Of a DNA stretch of 64,000 bases, positions 52,837 to 61,351 are shown piece by piece. The stretch is taken from contig CAYLUZ010000007.1 in NCBI GenBank assembly GCA_964387025.1, forward strand, positions 199,579 to 263,578, given 5' to 3'. A program made the translations under genes and the position numbers. The notes beneath the pieces were generated by a model. The model had not been told where the DNA came from, made no database searches, and saw nothing but the letters and a program-made list of their open reading frames with translations. Origin of the DNA: PNON01 sp964387025. GTDB taxonomy: Bacteria; Chloroflexota; Anaerolineae; Anaerolineales; Anaerolineaceae. Positions within the stretch are counted from its first letter, which is position 1. Every line of letters begins with the position of its first letter.

Positions 52837-53841
52837 TTACTGCAGGTATTCTTTTGCGTTCTCATTGGTTATAAGGAGGGTTGGAACTTCAGTTAACGGA
52901 GGAATATCGGTTGTATCAGGATTAGCACAATACTTTAACCATGCTTCAACGGCAGCTTTTCCAAACTCATAAGGTTGTTGTTGGGCGGTAGCACCCTTTA
53001 CAGCTCCACTTGCAAGCAGTTCGATCTCTTCCGGTAACCCATCGATTTCTCCAACATAGACATCAGTTCTGCCCAGGTTTGGAAGAACAGTCGCAGCTGC
53101 CGGTATTCCATATCCTGCATAATCAAAAACAACTTTGGCTTCAGGTGCTGCAGTGAGAAGGTTTTCGATCATCGTAGCATTTGCAGGTATTGTAACTTCT
53201 TCCTTCATTGCCTGACCCGCTAGGAATACATCCGGATATTTTGCCATGACATCTTTAAATGCTTTCATTCTCTCAAGTACAACAGAAACCTGTGGTCCAT
53301 CTGCCAAGACAACGCCACCTTTATAATCTATCTGTTTGAGTATGTATTCAGCCACCTCAGATGCAGCTTTATAATCATTAGATCTGATGAAAGTAACATA
53401 CTTAACATCCTGGTCTGAACCAGGCCCTAATGCAACAAATATAACTGGAATTCCAGCTTCATTTGCTTTACGAATCGCTTCCATACTGCCGGCAGGATCA
53501 GTAGCGCTTATAAATAGTACATCAATTTTCTGTGTAATGAAATCTTCAACTGCTGCAAGTTCTTTTTTCAAATCCCCACCAGAAACTGTGCGAAGAAGTT
53601 CACCACCTGTTGCATCAGTTCTTTCTTTAAGTCCTTTATAGACCAAATCATAAAAAGGATTGGATTGGAATTCTACCGACCCAGCCTTATAGGTAGAACA
53701 ATCTTTTACAGGTTCAGCTGCGGCAGGTTCAGCTGCGGCAGGTGCAGCGGGAGCAGGAGTAGCTTGTGGGGCACAGCTGGCAAGAATCATGCTGGCCAAT
53801 ACTAATATTGAAAGAATTGCATAAAACTTAACCTTTACCAT
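52837..53841 (-). CDS. Sugar ABC transporter substrate-binding lipoprotein, second system
   Basis: This 334-residue lipoprotein has a signal peptide ending in LASC with the Cys at residue 23, an Ala/Pro/Glu linker to about residue 46, and a periplasmic-binding fold of the RbsB type (IDVLFISATDPAGSMEAIRKA near residue 99). I chose ATG 53841, preceded by AGGAG, because the signal peptide begins there; the frame is open further upstream but that part is leader RNA. It is the first gene of the second transporter operon, which is transcribed from the promoter at 54001-54029 with an operator at its start. It is not closely related to the lipoprotein at 37744. Confidence 0.9.
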   Translation of the reverse strand: MVKVKFYAILSILVLASMILASCAPQATPAPAAPAAAEPAAAEPVKDCSTYKAGSVEFQSNPFYDLVYKGLKERTDATGGELLRTVSGGDLKKELAAVEDFITQKIDVLFISATDPAGSMEAIRKANEAGIPVIFVALGPGSDQDVKYVTFIRSNDYKAASEVAEYILKQIDYKGGVVLADGPQVSVVLERMKAFKDVMAKYPDVFLAGQAMKEEVTIPANATMIENLLTAAPEAKVVFDYAGYGIPAAATVLPNLGRTDVYVGEIDGLPEEIELLASGAVKGATAQQQPYEFGKAAVEAWLKYCANPDTTDIPPLTEVPTLLITNENAKEYLQ

Positions 53842-53980
53842 GGTATTCTCCTTGTGAATTATGAAATTGGTTGTCGGCGATTGAATTGAAACGAGAAGCT
53901 GGAAGGGTATTTTTTCAGGCACCTCCATTTTGAACGAAGCAAATGTGTTGTTAGAGCTCGAGATGACATCCTGAATAAGG

Positions 53981-53993
53981 TATGACATCTAAT
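53981..53993 (-). promoter_or_regulatory. GntR-type operator at the second transporter promoter
   Basis: The minus strand reads ATTAGATGTCATA, identical to the core of the palindrome at 46931-46955. It covers the expected transcription start. A shorter repeat ATGACATC lies 19 bases further downstream at 53963-53970. Confidence 0.8.
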
Positions 53994-54000
53994 TTTTAAT

Positions 54001-54029
54001 ATAATAGCTATTTATAATTGTTTTGTCAA
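54001..54029 (-). promoter_or_regulatory. Promoter of the second sugar transporter operon
   Basis: On the minus strand a consensus TTGACA (54024-54029) and TATTAT (54001-54006) are separated by 17 bases. The operator follows directly. The resulting leader before the lipoprotein start is about 150 bases. Confidence 0.8.
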
Positions 54030-54130
54030 TAACCAACCTATTTCCATATATATTTCACCAAATACTCTTGAATATTGGTAATGGTATGACATTTTTCAAT
54101 TATTTCCCTGGAGTAAAGAAATATATAATT

Positions 54131-54151
54131 ATTAGATGTCATACATCTATA
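54131..54151. promoter_or_regulatory. Second GntR-type operator upstream of the transporter promoter
   Basis: ATTAGATGTCATA at 54131-54143 is again the exact core, within a 7-base inverted repeat TAGATGT/ACATCTA around CAT. On the minus strand it overlaps a possible -10 box TATAGA (54146-54151) that stands 16 bases from TTGATG (54168-54173). It may be the operator of a second promoter or an auxiliary site for looping. Confidence 0.65.
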
Positions 54152-54297
54152 CAGGTGTAAATGTATTCATCAAATTCCTTTTAAGGATGATTAAATTTGA
54201 ATTCGTAAGGAAATTGGCTATTCATATGAAAATATAATGCTCTTTATGTTTCGAGCGATAGACCCTGGGATTAGTGTTTTTATAACCAACAAAAGCC

Positions 54298-54328
54298 TAG
54301 AGGCTGGTCTAAAAGGGATCAGCCTCTA
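54298..54328 (-). terminator. Possible terminator of the alcohol dehydrogenase operon
   Basis: Nine-base arms TAGAGGCTG and CAGCCTCTA flank a 13-base loop; on the minus strand T-rich sequence follows. It lies about 420 bases past the last gene of the upstream operon, so the assignment is tentative. Confidence 0.45.
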
Positions 54329-54748
54329 TAACCCACATATTCTCATATAATTTATTCATGGAAATATAATCACTCCTATAAATAATAATTATCGTTTGAG
54401 ATGATTACACAAGCACTTGAAAATGGCGTTTCCGACTTGAATATCTACCAATAGTAGTGGAAGGGGACTCAAACCAATGATCTCTGGGATAGAGATGATT
54501 TTTAAGGAAAAAAGTTCTTTATTAATTAGGCTAATTTAATACTCCATTTTTTGTGCCCCTGGCGCCTGTTGAACGCGCAACCAACAGATTCAAAAGAACT
54601 TCGGAGGTTATTTACTATGTATATACAGTTCTTTTCTTGTACATTTCGTACCAAAAGTTGAAATTGGTCAATCCATTTAGTACATGTTTTCCATGAGGTT
54701 TTGATAATTACTCATAATTGCGAGCAGGATGGAAGATAACTATCAATA

Positions 54749-55786
54749 TTAGTTATTAATATTGATAAGTAGTTTTATTTGCTTGTTATCTGGAAGGCAA
54801 AGGAGGTCGAACCCATTTTGAAGCTGATCCAAAGGTAATCGTGTGGTTATTAACTCCTTCAGGTTTATTCTTCCCTGAGCGACAAGACTTATCGAATCTT
54901 GAAAATCCCATGCATACCCCTGTGATCCGGTAAGCGTGATTTCCCGCTGAACAAAAAGATTGACGGGTATCTTGGGATATAATTCTTCAAAAATACCCAA
55001 TAAAGTGACTTTCCCCCCTTTTTTGGCTACTTGTAGAGCCTGAACTAAGGCGGCTTCCACTCCGACTGCTTCAAAAGCATGATCAAAACCGAGATTTTCT
55101 GTACGGCTCATTATCAGTTTGTTAATATCATCTTCTCTACGCAGGAAGATACCATTTGCGCCCAAATCAATTGCTTTCTGAACTCGAAAATCATTGATAT
55201 CAGCAATATATGGTTTTAATCCACTGAGATTCTTTGATAGCATTGATACTATTTGGCCGATTGCTCCTGCCCCGAAGACAATGCTCGATTGCCCAATCCT
55301 AATACCGCTTTTCTTTACTGCATGTAAAGCAACGGATAATGGTTCAATTAATGTTCCTTCTTCGTATGAAATTGAATCAGGAAGTACATAGGTCCGATTC
55401 TCGGGTGCATAAAAATATTCTGCAAATGCGCCCTGTCCTTTTCGATACTGGAAACTGATATTTATGCAAAGGTGATAATCACCTCTCTGGCAATAATAAC
55501 AATTACCACAATTAATGACCGGTTCAACTGTGACCCGATCACCTTCTCTTATTACTGAGACTTCACTTCCCACACGAATTACCTCCCCCGCTAGTTCATG
55601 CCCTACCGCTGAGGGAAGTGATGCAGAAGGGTGCTTTCCTTTAAATAGGTGCAAGTCGCTGCCGCAAATAGCCGCATTATGAACTTTTATCATCACTTCA
55701 TGCGCAGAGGGATCCCGCAATGGTATATCCCGGAATTCGATTTTCCCGGGTTCGGAAATAAAAGCCATCGGATAAGTAGTCATCAA
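54749..55786 (-). CDS. Zinc-dependent alcohol (sugar/polyol) dehydrogenase, MDR family
   Basis: This 345-residue medium-chain dehydrogenase has the catalytic zinc ligands C41, H63 and E64 (CGSDLH and GHELAGEVI) and the structural zinc set C93, C96, C99 and C107. The NAD(P) motif is VFGAGAIGQIV near residue 170. It resembles sorbitol, threonine and sugar-acid dehydrogenases. Its start overlaps the FAH-family gene by four bases (ATGA), so they are translationally coupled. In the neighbourhood of a 2-keto-3-deoxy acid kinase and an FAH hydrolase, it may oxidise a 2-keto-3-deoxy sugar acid. Substrate is inferred. Confidence 0.88.
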   Translation of the reverse strand: MMTTYPMAFISEPGKIEFRDIPLRDPSAHEVMIKVHNAAICGSDLHLFKGKHPSASLPSAVGHELAGEVIRVGSEVSVIREGDRVTVEPVINCGNCYYCQRGDYHLCINISFQYRKGQGAFAEYFYAPENRTYVLPDSISYEEGTLIEPLSVALHAVKKSGIRIGQSSIVFGAGAIGQIVSMLSKNLSGLKPYIADINDFRVQKAIDLGANGIFLRREDDINKLIMSRTENLGFDHAFEAVGVEAALVQALQVAKKGGKVTLLGIFEELYPKIPVNLFVQREITLTGSQGYAWDFQDSISLVAQGRINLKELITTRLPLDQLQNGFDLLCLPDNKQIKLLININN

Positions 55787-56727
55787 GCCACCTCAGTTTC
55801 CATTGTGACTGGATTCATTAATGAACCAAGCTTTTCTATACCAATTTCAATTAGGTCACCATTATTTAATCCACATAATGGATTAGGTTCCCCATCCATA
55901 AGCTTTGGGCTTCCGGTAAGGATGACATCTCCGGGTTCCAATGTAGTTAATGTTGATAAATAACTAATTAAAAAGGGAATATTAAAGAACATTTGTGAAG
56001 TGTTCCCTTTTTGGACAAGTTGATCATTTACTTTAGTAAACATATTCAAATTGGTAAAGTCGGCCAGCTCATCCAGGGTAACCAAAACTGGACCCATTGG
56101 GGTGAATGTATCAAACATCTTTCCACTCGTCCATTGTGAAGTACGTTTTTCCAGTAAACGATCTCCCAGATCGTTGGCCAACGTGTATCCGGCAATAAAT
56201 GAATCGACTTTATTTTGGGGTATATTCTTTCCCGATTTACCAATGACTATTGCCAATTCCACCTCATAAACAACATTTTGCGCTACCGGAGGAATAACAA
56301 CTGGACGCATGTGTCCAATCACTCCACTCGATGGTTTGAGAAAAACGATTGGATAATCGGGTTTTTCCATTTTACCAGGTGCGGGAAAATTTCCGGCTAT
56401 ACAGATGATCTTTCCTGGTACAGGTATTGGAGGCAATAATGCTACTTTTGTAAAATCAAAAATCACATGATTTTGGCGGTAATCCGAATCGAATTGTAAA
56501 ATTGTTGATAATATCCAATCGACTACCATCTGAAATGTACGTTTTCCAGCTTCATTTTGAGAGAAAATATCAATTATAGAATTCGGTATAAATTCAGTTT
56601 GGATTAAACTGCCGGTTTCTTTGCTTATAAAATACTTGTAAGCATTTTGGATATCGATGCCAATATTGCCACCAGATAGATATGCAAAACGAGCCTTTCC
56701 ATCGGAGAGATACGAGAATAATTGCAT
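55783..56727 (-). CDS. Fumarylacetoacetate hydrolase family protein
   Basis: This 314-residue protein carries the FAH fold in its C-terminal two thirds. KIICIAGNFPAPG near residue 125 marks the start of the domain; the metal ligands are the Glu residues of YEVELAIVIG near 172 and the Asp of LANDLGDR near 203. GDVILTGSPKLMDGEPNPL lies near residue 273. Members cleave carbon-carbon bonds in acylpyruvates, 2,4-diketo-3-deoxy sugar acids or aromatic ring-fission products. The sugar-acid neighbours favour the second choice. It ends within the dehydrogenase start and begins 12 bases after the crotonase stop. Confidence 0.85.
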   Translation of the reverse strand: MQLFSYLSDGKARFAYLSGGNIGIDIQNAYKYFISKETGSLIQTEFIPNSIIDIFSQNEAGKRTFQMVVDWILSTILQFDSDYRQNHVIFDFTKVALLPPIPVPGKIICIAGNFPAPGKMEKPDYPIVFLKPSSGVIGHMRPVVIPPVAQNVVYEVELAIVIGKSGKNIPQNKVDSFIAGYTLANDLGDRLLEKRTSQWTSGKMFDTFTPMGPVLVTLDELADFTNLNMFTKVNDQLVQKGNTSQMFFNIPFLISYLSTLTTLEPGDVILTGSPKLMDGEPNPLCGLNNGDLIEIGIEKLGSLMNPVTMETEVA

Positions 56728-56739
56728 TTAGACTCCAAT

Positions 56740-57549
56740 CTATTTATTGAAATTTGGAGGACGTTTCTCCAGAAAAGCTGCTCGTCCTTCAATGGAATCC
56801 GGACCACGACCGGTTTTCACGCGCAGATCGCTTTCCAGTGCCAGACCAGCTTTTGTCCCTTCGATAAGGCCGACATTGACACATTTTTTAGTAGCTGCAG
56901 TTACTAGTCCAGAATAAGATCCGATCATGCTTGCAATATTCAAAACCTGGTCAAGGAAGCCATCAACGGGAAATAAATATTCAATCAATCCATAATGCAG
57001 AGCTTCCTGAGCGGTAATGATCCTGCCGGTTAAGAGCAAATCCAAAGCTCTACCACGTCCAACCAATCTTGGCAGGCGTTGGGTTCCACTACCTGAAGCA
57101 AAAGCTCCAACTTTTACCTCCGGAAAACCAAATTTGGCTTGTTCAGAAGCTACTCTGAAATCACAGGCCAAGGCAAGAACAGCTCCTCCACCCAATGCAT
57201 GTCCATTACAAGCAGCGATTATTGGAAACCGTGCATCCTCTATCATTTGATTTAAGGTTGATTCCCAATAATCATTTTCTAATAACCAACCGACCTCCTG
57301 GCTGAAATCATTTATGTCTGAACCGACAGAGAATGCTTTTCCAATTCCGGTAAGGATCGCACAACGAACAGATATATCTTTCTCAAGCTCAACCAGCGTA
57401 CTCATCAATGCGCGCTTCACTGAATGTCTCAAAACACTTAAAGGTTCAGAAGTGATAGTGATTAATACGACTCCATCTCTAGGTCTGGTCACTTCAATTG
57501 CCGAAGTTTCTTCCGTTAGGTCCTGATTTTCTTCATCACTCTTTGTCAT
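56740..57549 (-). CDS. Enoyl-CoA hydratase/isomerase (crotonase) family protein
   Basis: This 269-residue crotonase has the two oxyanion-hole regions, FSVGSDINDF near residue 71 and CNGHALGGGAVLALACDF near 113. In the active-site region FPEVKVGAFASGSGTQRLPRLVG the first catalytic Glu is present, but the second position is Asp (GRALDLLLTG), so hydratase activity is not assured. The last 10 residues give the usual AAFLEKRPPNF end. It lies between the CoA-transferase and the FAH-type gene; an acyl-CoA intermediate therefore belongs to this pathway. Confidence 0.87.
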   Translation of the reverse strand: MTKSDEENQDLTEETSAIEVTRPRDGVVLITITSEPLSVLRHSVKRALMSTLVELEKDISVRCAILTGIGKAFSVGSDINDFSQEVGWLLENDYWESTLNQMIEDARFPIIAACNGHALGGGAVLALACDFRVASEQAKFGFPEVKVGAFASGSGTQRLPRLVGRGRALDLLLTGRIITAQEALHYGLIEYLFPVDGFLDQVLNIASMIGSYSGLVTAATKKCVNVGLIEGTKAGLALESDLRVKTGRGPDSIEGRAAFLEKRPPNFNK

Positions 57550-57558
57550 TGATATATC

Positions 57559-59157
57559 CTATTCTACTAATCGTTTTGGAATATTCACCGTAGATTTGGA
57601 TGCCAGATCCTTTGCCAAGCCCATCGGACGATCGAAAAATAATCGTTCATCCATCAACTTTAATTCTTTTGCGATTTCAGGGTGAAAATTCATATGCGCA
57701 AGGATGTCCCGGTCGAGGTCGATCCCCGGGGCAATCTCTATTAACTCAAGACCTTTTTTCCCTCTCCTGAAAACAGCACGTTCGGTGATATAGAGGGCTT
57801 CCTGCCTGCGTTCTTCGGCGAATGTTCCGTTATATGAAATTTGTTCCACTGTTGCAGGAAACTTTTTATAGTTACCTTCCTTGTGTATTACTGTTTTACC
57901 ATCTGGCCAACTCATTTCAAGTTTTCCGGCTGTAAAAGTTCCGCTAAAGATAACCTTTTTTGCGCATTGGCTGATGTTGATGAAACCACCAACACCTATG
58001 ATTCTGCCATTGAAACGACTGACATTTACATTTCCAGCAGCATCCACTTCTGCAAATGACAAAAAGGCAAGGTCCAAACCACCGCCATCATAAAAATCGA
58101 ACTGGTAGGGCTGATCTATGATGGATGTGTAGTTTACAGCTGCACCAGCGTCCGAGGAAGGAACGCCACCGATTAATCCCTGTTCATTTGTAAGGACAAT
58201 TTTATCGACAATACCTTCTTCTGCCGCGATAGCCGCTATTCCAGTCGAGACTCCTGATCCCAGGTTGCAGATCGAACCGGGAGATAATTCAAACGCAGCC
58301 CGTCTTGCGATAATTTTTCTTGCATCGAGAGGAAGAGGAGTAATTTCATCCAGAGGAATTTTTATTTCACCTGCATACGCAGGACTGTAATCCATCGCAT
58401 AGGTTTGACGCTGTTTTGGATCAACCACTACGATATCAACCAACATACCAGGAATTTTGACCTGTTTGGCAGGTAGTGTACCTTTCTGCGCTAATCGGGC
58501 AACTTGAACAATAACAATCCCACCATTTCTGTGCGTAGCTTGAGCCATCGAAAGCATTTCCCCAAAGATTGCTTCACGTTCCATGGTCACATTACCATCT
58601 TCATCAGCAGTAGTTCCACGCAGGAAAGCGATATCAACTTTGTAAGGTTTGTAAAAGATCCATTCTTTACCCTCGATTGAAATTAACTCTACCAGATTTT
58701 CCTTGGCACACTTACTTTGCCTTCCACCGCCCATTCGCGGATCGACAAATGTATTCAACCCTACTTGTGAAAATAAACCCGGTCGGCCGGCAGCCATCTC
58801 ACGCATTAATTCAGACAGAGCTCCCTGCGGCAGTGTATATGCTTCAACGGTATCTTGTTCAGCACGAACCTGAAAGGCCGGACTGTTAACCAATGCACCA
58901 GTTACGATCCGTTTCACCAAACCGGGATGAGCAAGGTGACCAACCCCCTGGCTGATATTATCACCCACACCGACCGGGTGAAGGAGTGTGAGATTTTTGG
59001 GATTATTCTCTTTGAGAAACCGTTTTTCAAGTGAGACTATTAATTCTTCAGGAATGGCATGCCCTCCGCCAGAACCGCCGATTAATACTGTGTCATTATC
59101 CTGAATATAGCTTACCGCCTTGTCAAAAGGCATTACTTTCATCGGGTATCTCCTCAA
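57559..59157 (-). CDS. Acyl-CoA:acetate/3-ketoacid CoA-transferase, fused subunits (YdiF type)
   Basis: This 532-residue family I CoA-transferase has both halves in one chain. The N-terminal domain has GGSGGGHAIPEELI near residue 27, and the C-terminal domain starts with the catalytic Glu in LTNEQGLIGGVPSSDAGAA near residue 325. GGGLDLAFLSFAEVDAAGNV near residue 366 is typical. It swaps CoA between a short-chain acid and an acyl-CoA. It directly precedes the crotonase gene, so the two probably activate and process the same acid. Its start has AGGAG ahead of it. Confidence 0.9.
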   Translation of the reverse strand: MRRYPMKVMPFDKAVSYIQDNDTVLIGGSGGGHAIPEELIVSLEKRFLKENNPKNLTLLHPVGVGDNISQGVGHLAHPGLVKRIVTGALVNSPAFQVRAEQDTVEAYTLPQGALSELMREMAAGRPGLFSQVGLNTFVDPRMGGGRQSKCAKENLVELISIEGKEWIFYKPYKVDIAFLRGTTADEDGNVTMEREAIFGEMLSMAQATHRNGGIVIVQVARLAQKGTLPAKQVKIPGMLVDIVVVDPKQRQTYAMDYSPAYAGEIKIPLDEITPLPLDARKIIARRAAFELSPGSICNLGSGVSTGIAAIAAEEGIVDKIVLTNEQGLIGGVPSSDAGAAVNYTSIIDQPYQFDFYDGGGLDLAFLSFAEVDAAGNVNVSRFNGRIIGVGGFINISQCAKKVIFSGTFTAGKLEMSWPDGKTVIHKEGNYKKFPATVEQISYNGTFAEERRQEALYITERAVFRRGKKGLELIEIAPGIDLDRDILAHMNFHPEIAKELKLMDERLFFDRPMGLAKDLASKSTVNIPKRLVE

Positions 59158-59180
59158 AATTTATATTTATTTCCAGATAG

Positions 59181-60635
59181 TTATCCTTTTTTAATTCGCT
59201 TCATTTCTTCAGCTTCAGGACGTTGCTTGTAAAAATCGTCCAGTGGATAACAACCGGAGACCATTCCTTTTCTTGGGGCGGTTGTACAATCGCTAAATGT
59301 CCGGCAAATACTTTTACGCAGCAAAGGTCGTCCAGCGAGTATGTCCGCCGGCAGTCCCGGGTAGGAAAGGGTTGAACGGCCAAGTCCCGCAAAGTCTATT
59401 TTATTCTCCCTGACTACTGCCTGAGCTACGTTTGGAATCCAATCCTGAAGATAGCTGTAACCAGAACCAACACAGGCCAAGTTAGGCGCAGCAGCTTTTA
59501 GCTCAGCTGCAACCTCGATATGCCGGGCAACTCCCACGATTGGGTCTTCCGGAGGTAGATATCCGTCACAAGGAGGAAAATAAGCCGGGCGAGTAAGATG
59601 GGGATTGTAATAAGGGCTGGCTGCAGAGAAGTTTACCAACTCGACCCCGATCTCTTCCATTAATTTCATCAATAGAATTGGCTCATCCAGTTTAATGCCA
59701 CCTAAAATATCCGGGTCTCCTCCAAAAGCGTATGGGTACTGATTGTTTTCATCCCGATATTCGATCATTCGACCAATATTTTCTTCATTTGGCCGGAAAG
59801 GAGGCATATCAAAGCTGCTGAATCTCACCCCGATCCTGAGACCTTTGCATTCAGACTTGATACCTTTGACAATTTCACACATAAAACGGGTCCGATTTTC
59901 GAAGCTACCGCCATATTTTCCAGGCCGTGTGACAGCACTAAGAAATTCATGCCCTAAATAACCATGGCAGTGTTTTACATCCACAAAATCAAAACCGATT
60001 GTCTGGGCACGCTTAGCTGCCCGAATGTAATATCCGATCAGGTCATCAATTTCAGAATCAGTTAATACCGGATAATCTGGCGCAATATTGAAGAGCTTAT
60101 CAAGGACAGGATGGTGGTAAAGGATCTTTGGTTCGAGCTTGGCCTTCTCATTAGGCCGACAGAAGCGACCGGAGTGCGTTAATTGCAGCCCAATGAGTAG
60201 ATCATCCACGTTTCCGAAATGATTTTTGTGTTCATCTTCTAATGCCTGACGAAGTTCTTCAATATCCTTCATGGTATGGTCAAGCATCATCAGCTGATTC
60301 GGATTCGCGCGTCCATCAGGCCTAACAGCTGCTGCCTCACCACCCCAAATTAGCTTTGCCCCACTGAGTCCGAAGTTTTTCCATCGCCTATAAACCAGAT
60401 CAGTTGGACGTCCATCAGTTGTTGCGTCCCAACCTTCCATAGGTTGGATACATAACCGGTTGCCAATTTTCCTTCCATCACTTAAAGAGTACGGCTGTGC
60501 AAGAGCACCTAAAGGCGCTGGTTCTACCGCATCATCAAATGGAATTGTGACACCCTGCGAAGCAATGTGGTTCTGAAATTCTAAAGGTGTTTTCAGACGC
60601 CCGATATGAGCATAAATTTTATTCATATAAATCAC
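59181..60635 (-). CDS. NADH:flavin oxidoreductase, Old Yellow Enzyme family
   Basis: This 484-residue protein has the FMN-binding TIM barrel of the OYE family. The N-terminal barrel starts RKIGNRLCIQPMEGWDATTD near residue 55; QLTHSGRFCRP near residue 152 and DVKHCHGYLGHEFLSAVTRP near 218 hold flavin and catalytic His, and YGGSFENRTRF follows. It ends in a Cys-containing tail (CRTFSDCTTAPRKGMVSGC), which is shorter than the iron-sulfur and FAD parts of dienoyl-CoA reductases. It probably reduces or dehydrogenates an unsaturated carbonyl compound. It lies five bases from the aldolase stop and is cotranscribed. Confidence 0.86.
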   Translation of the reverse strand: MIYMNKIYAHIGRLKTPLEFQNHIASQGVTIPFDDAVEPAPLGALAQPYSLSDGRKIGNRLCIQPMEGWDATTDGRPTDLVYRRWKNFGLSGAKLIWGGEAAAVRPDGRANPNQLMMLDHTMKDIEELRQALEDEHKNHFGNVDDLLIGLQLTHSGRFCRPNEKAKLEPKILYHHPVLDKLFNIAPDYPVLTDSEIDDLIGYYIRAAKRAQTIGFDFVDVKHCHGYLGHEFLSAVTRPGKYGGSFENRTRFMCEIVKGIKSECKGLRIGVRFSSFDMPPFRPNEENIGRMIEYRDENNQYPYAFGGDPDILGGIKLDEPILLMKLMEEIGVELVNFSAASPYYNPHLTRPAYFPPCDGYLPPEDPIVGVARHIEVAAELKAAAPNLACVGSGYSYLQDWIPNVAQAVVRENKIDFAGLGRSTLSYPGLPADILAGRPLLRKSICRTFSDCTTAPRKGMVSGCYPLDDFYKQRPEAEEMKRIKKG

Positions 60636-60639
60636 CTAT

Positions 60640-61326
60640 TCATTTAATTTGAGCTTTTTCAGAGCGGGCTTTTTGAATCCACTCCAATACCTGAATAACT
60701 TTTTCAGTAATTTCTGGGTAATTTCCAGAATCAATTGTCTCTTTTGGAAATAATTTGCTGCCGATTCCTACGCAAGCAGCACCAGCTTTAATCCAGCTTG
60801 AGATACTTTCTTCGGTTGTATCAACTCCTCCGGTTGGCATTAACCGAGACCAGGGCAATGGACCGAGTACATCTTTCACAAAACTCGGTCCACCAATTGC
60901 TCCACCAGGGAAGATCTTGCAAATCTCGACACCCAATTCCTCCGCAGTCGAGATCTCTGAGACTGAACCGCAGCCAGGGCTATAAGCCACTTTCCGACGA
61001 TTACAAATACGAGCTACTTCAGGATTAAGGACAGGGCTGACAATAAAATTTGCCCCTAATTGAATATATAGAGAAGCTGTTGCTGGATCTATGATCGATC
61101 CAGCTCCCAGGATAACGCGATCATCTGTTTTAAAATAATTGCTAAGCTCTTTGAACACTTCATGTGCCTGGTCTCCCCTATTTGTAAACTCAAAACAATG
61201 AGCTCCACCAGCTGCGCAAGCATCAATCACTGCAATGGAAACCTGAATAACGGGATGGTAAAAAACAGGTACCATCCCGGATTCTATCATTGATGTTAAT
61301 ACTCTTAAGCGAGAATACTTAGGCAT
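60640..61326 (-). CDS. eda: KDPG/KHG-type aldolase
   Basis: This 228-residue class I aldolase splits 2-keto-3-deoxy-6-phosphogluconate or related compounds into pyruvate and an aldehyde. The catalytic Glu is in CFEFTNRG near residue 45, the pocket Arg is nearby, and the Schiff-base Lys is in VEICKIFPGGAIGG near residue 138. LMPTGGVDTTEESI near residue 167 binds the phosphate. It has an N-terminal extension of about 15 residues over the short form. It sits directly downstream of the KDG-type kinase gene, forming the classical kinase/aldolase pair. Confidence 0.9.
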   Translation of the reverse strand: MPKYSRLRVLTSMIESGMVPVFYHPVIQVSIAVIDACAAGGAHCFEFTNRGDQAHEVFKELSNYFKTDDRVILGAGSIIDPATASLYIQLGANFIVSPVLNPEVARICNRRKVAYSPGCGSVSEISTAEELGVEICKIFPGGAIGGPSFVKDVLGPLPWSRLMPTGGVDTTEESISSWIKAGAACVGIGSKLFPKETIDSGNYPEITEKVIQVLEWIQKARSEKAQIK

Positions 61327-61351
61327 TTATTTCTCCAGATCAGAGATGACC

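Larger units (their letters stand above)
53842..54748. other. Long intergenic regulatory region before the second transporter
   Basis: These 907 bases contain no convincing gene. They hold a leader of about 150 bases, a strong promoter with an operator, a second operator with a weaker promoter, and a hairpin at 54298-54328. The rest, about 54330-54740, is AT-rich and shows nothing I can name. Confidence 0.65.

Noticed and set aside
54741..54767. Inverted repeat TATCAATATTA/TAATATTGATA at the end of the alcohol dehydrogenase gene
   Set aside because: It is purely AT-rich, partly coding, and has no T tract; too weak to call a terminator.
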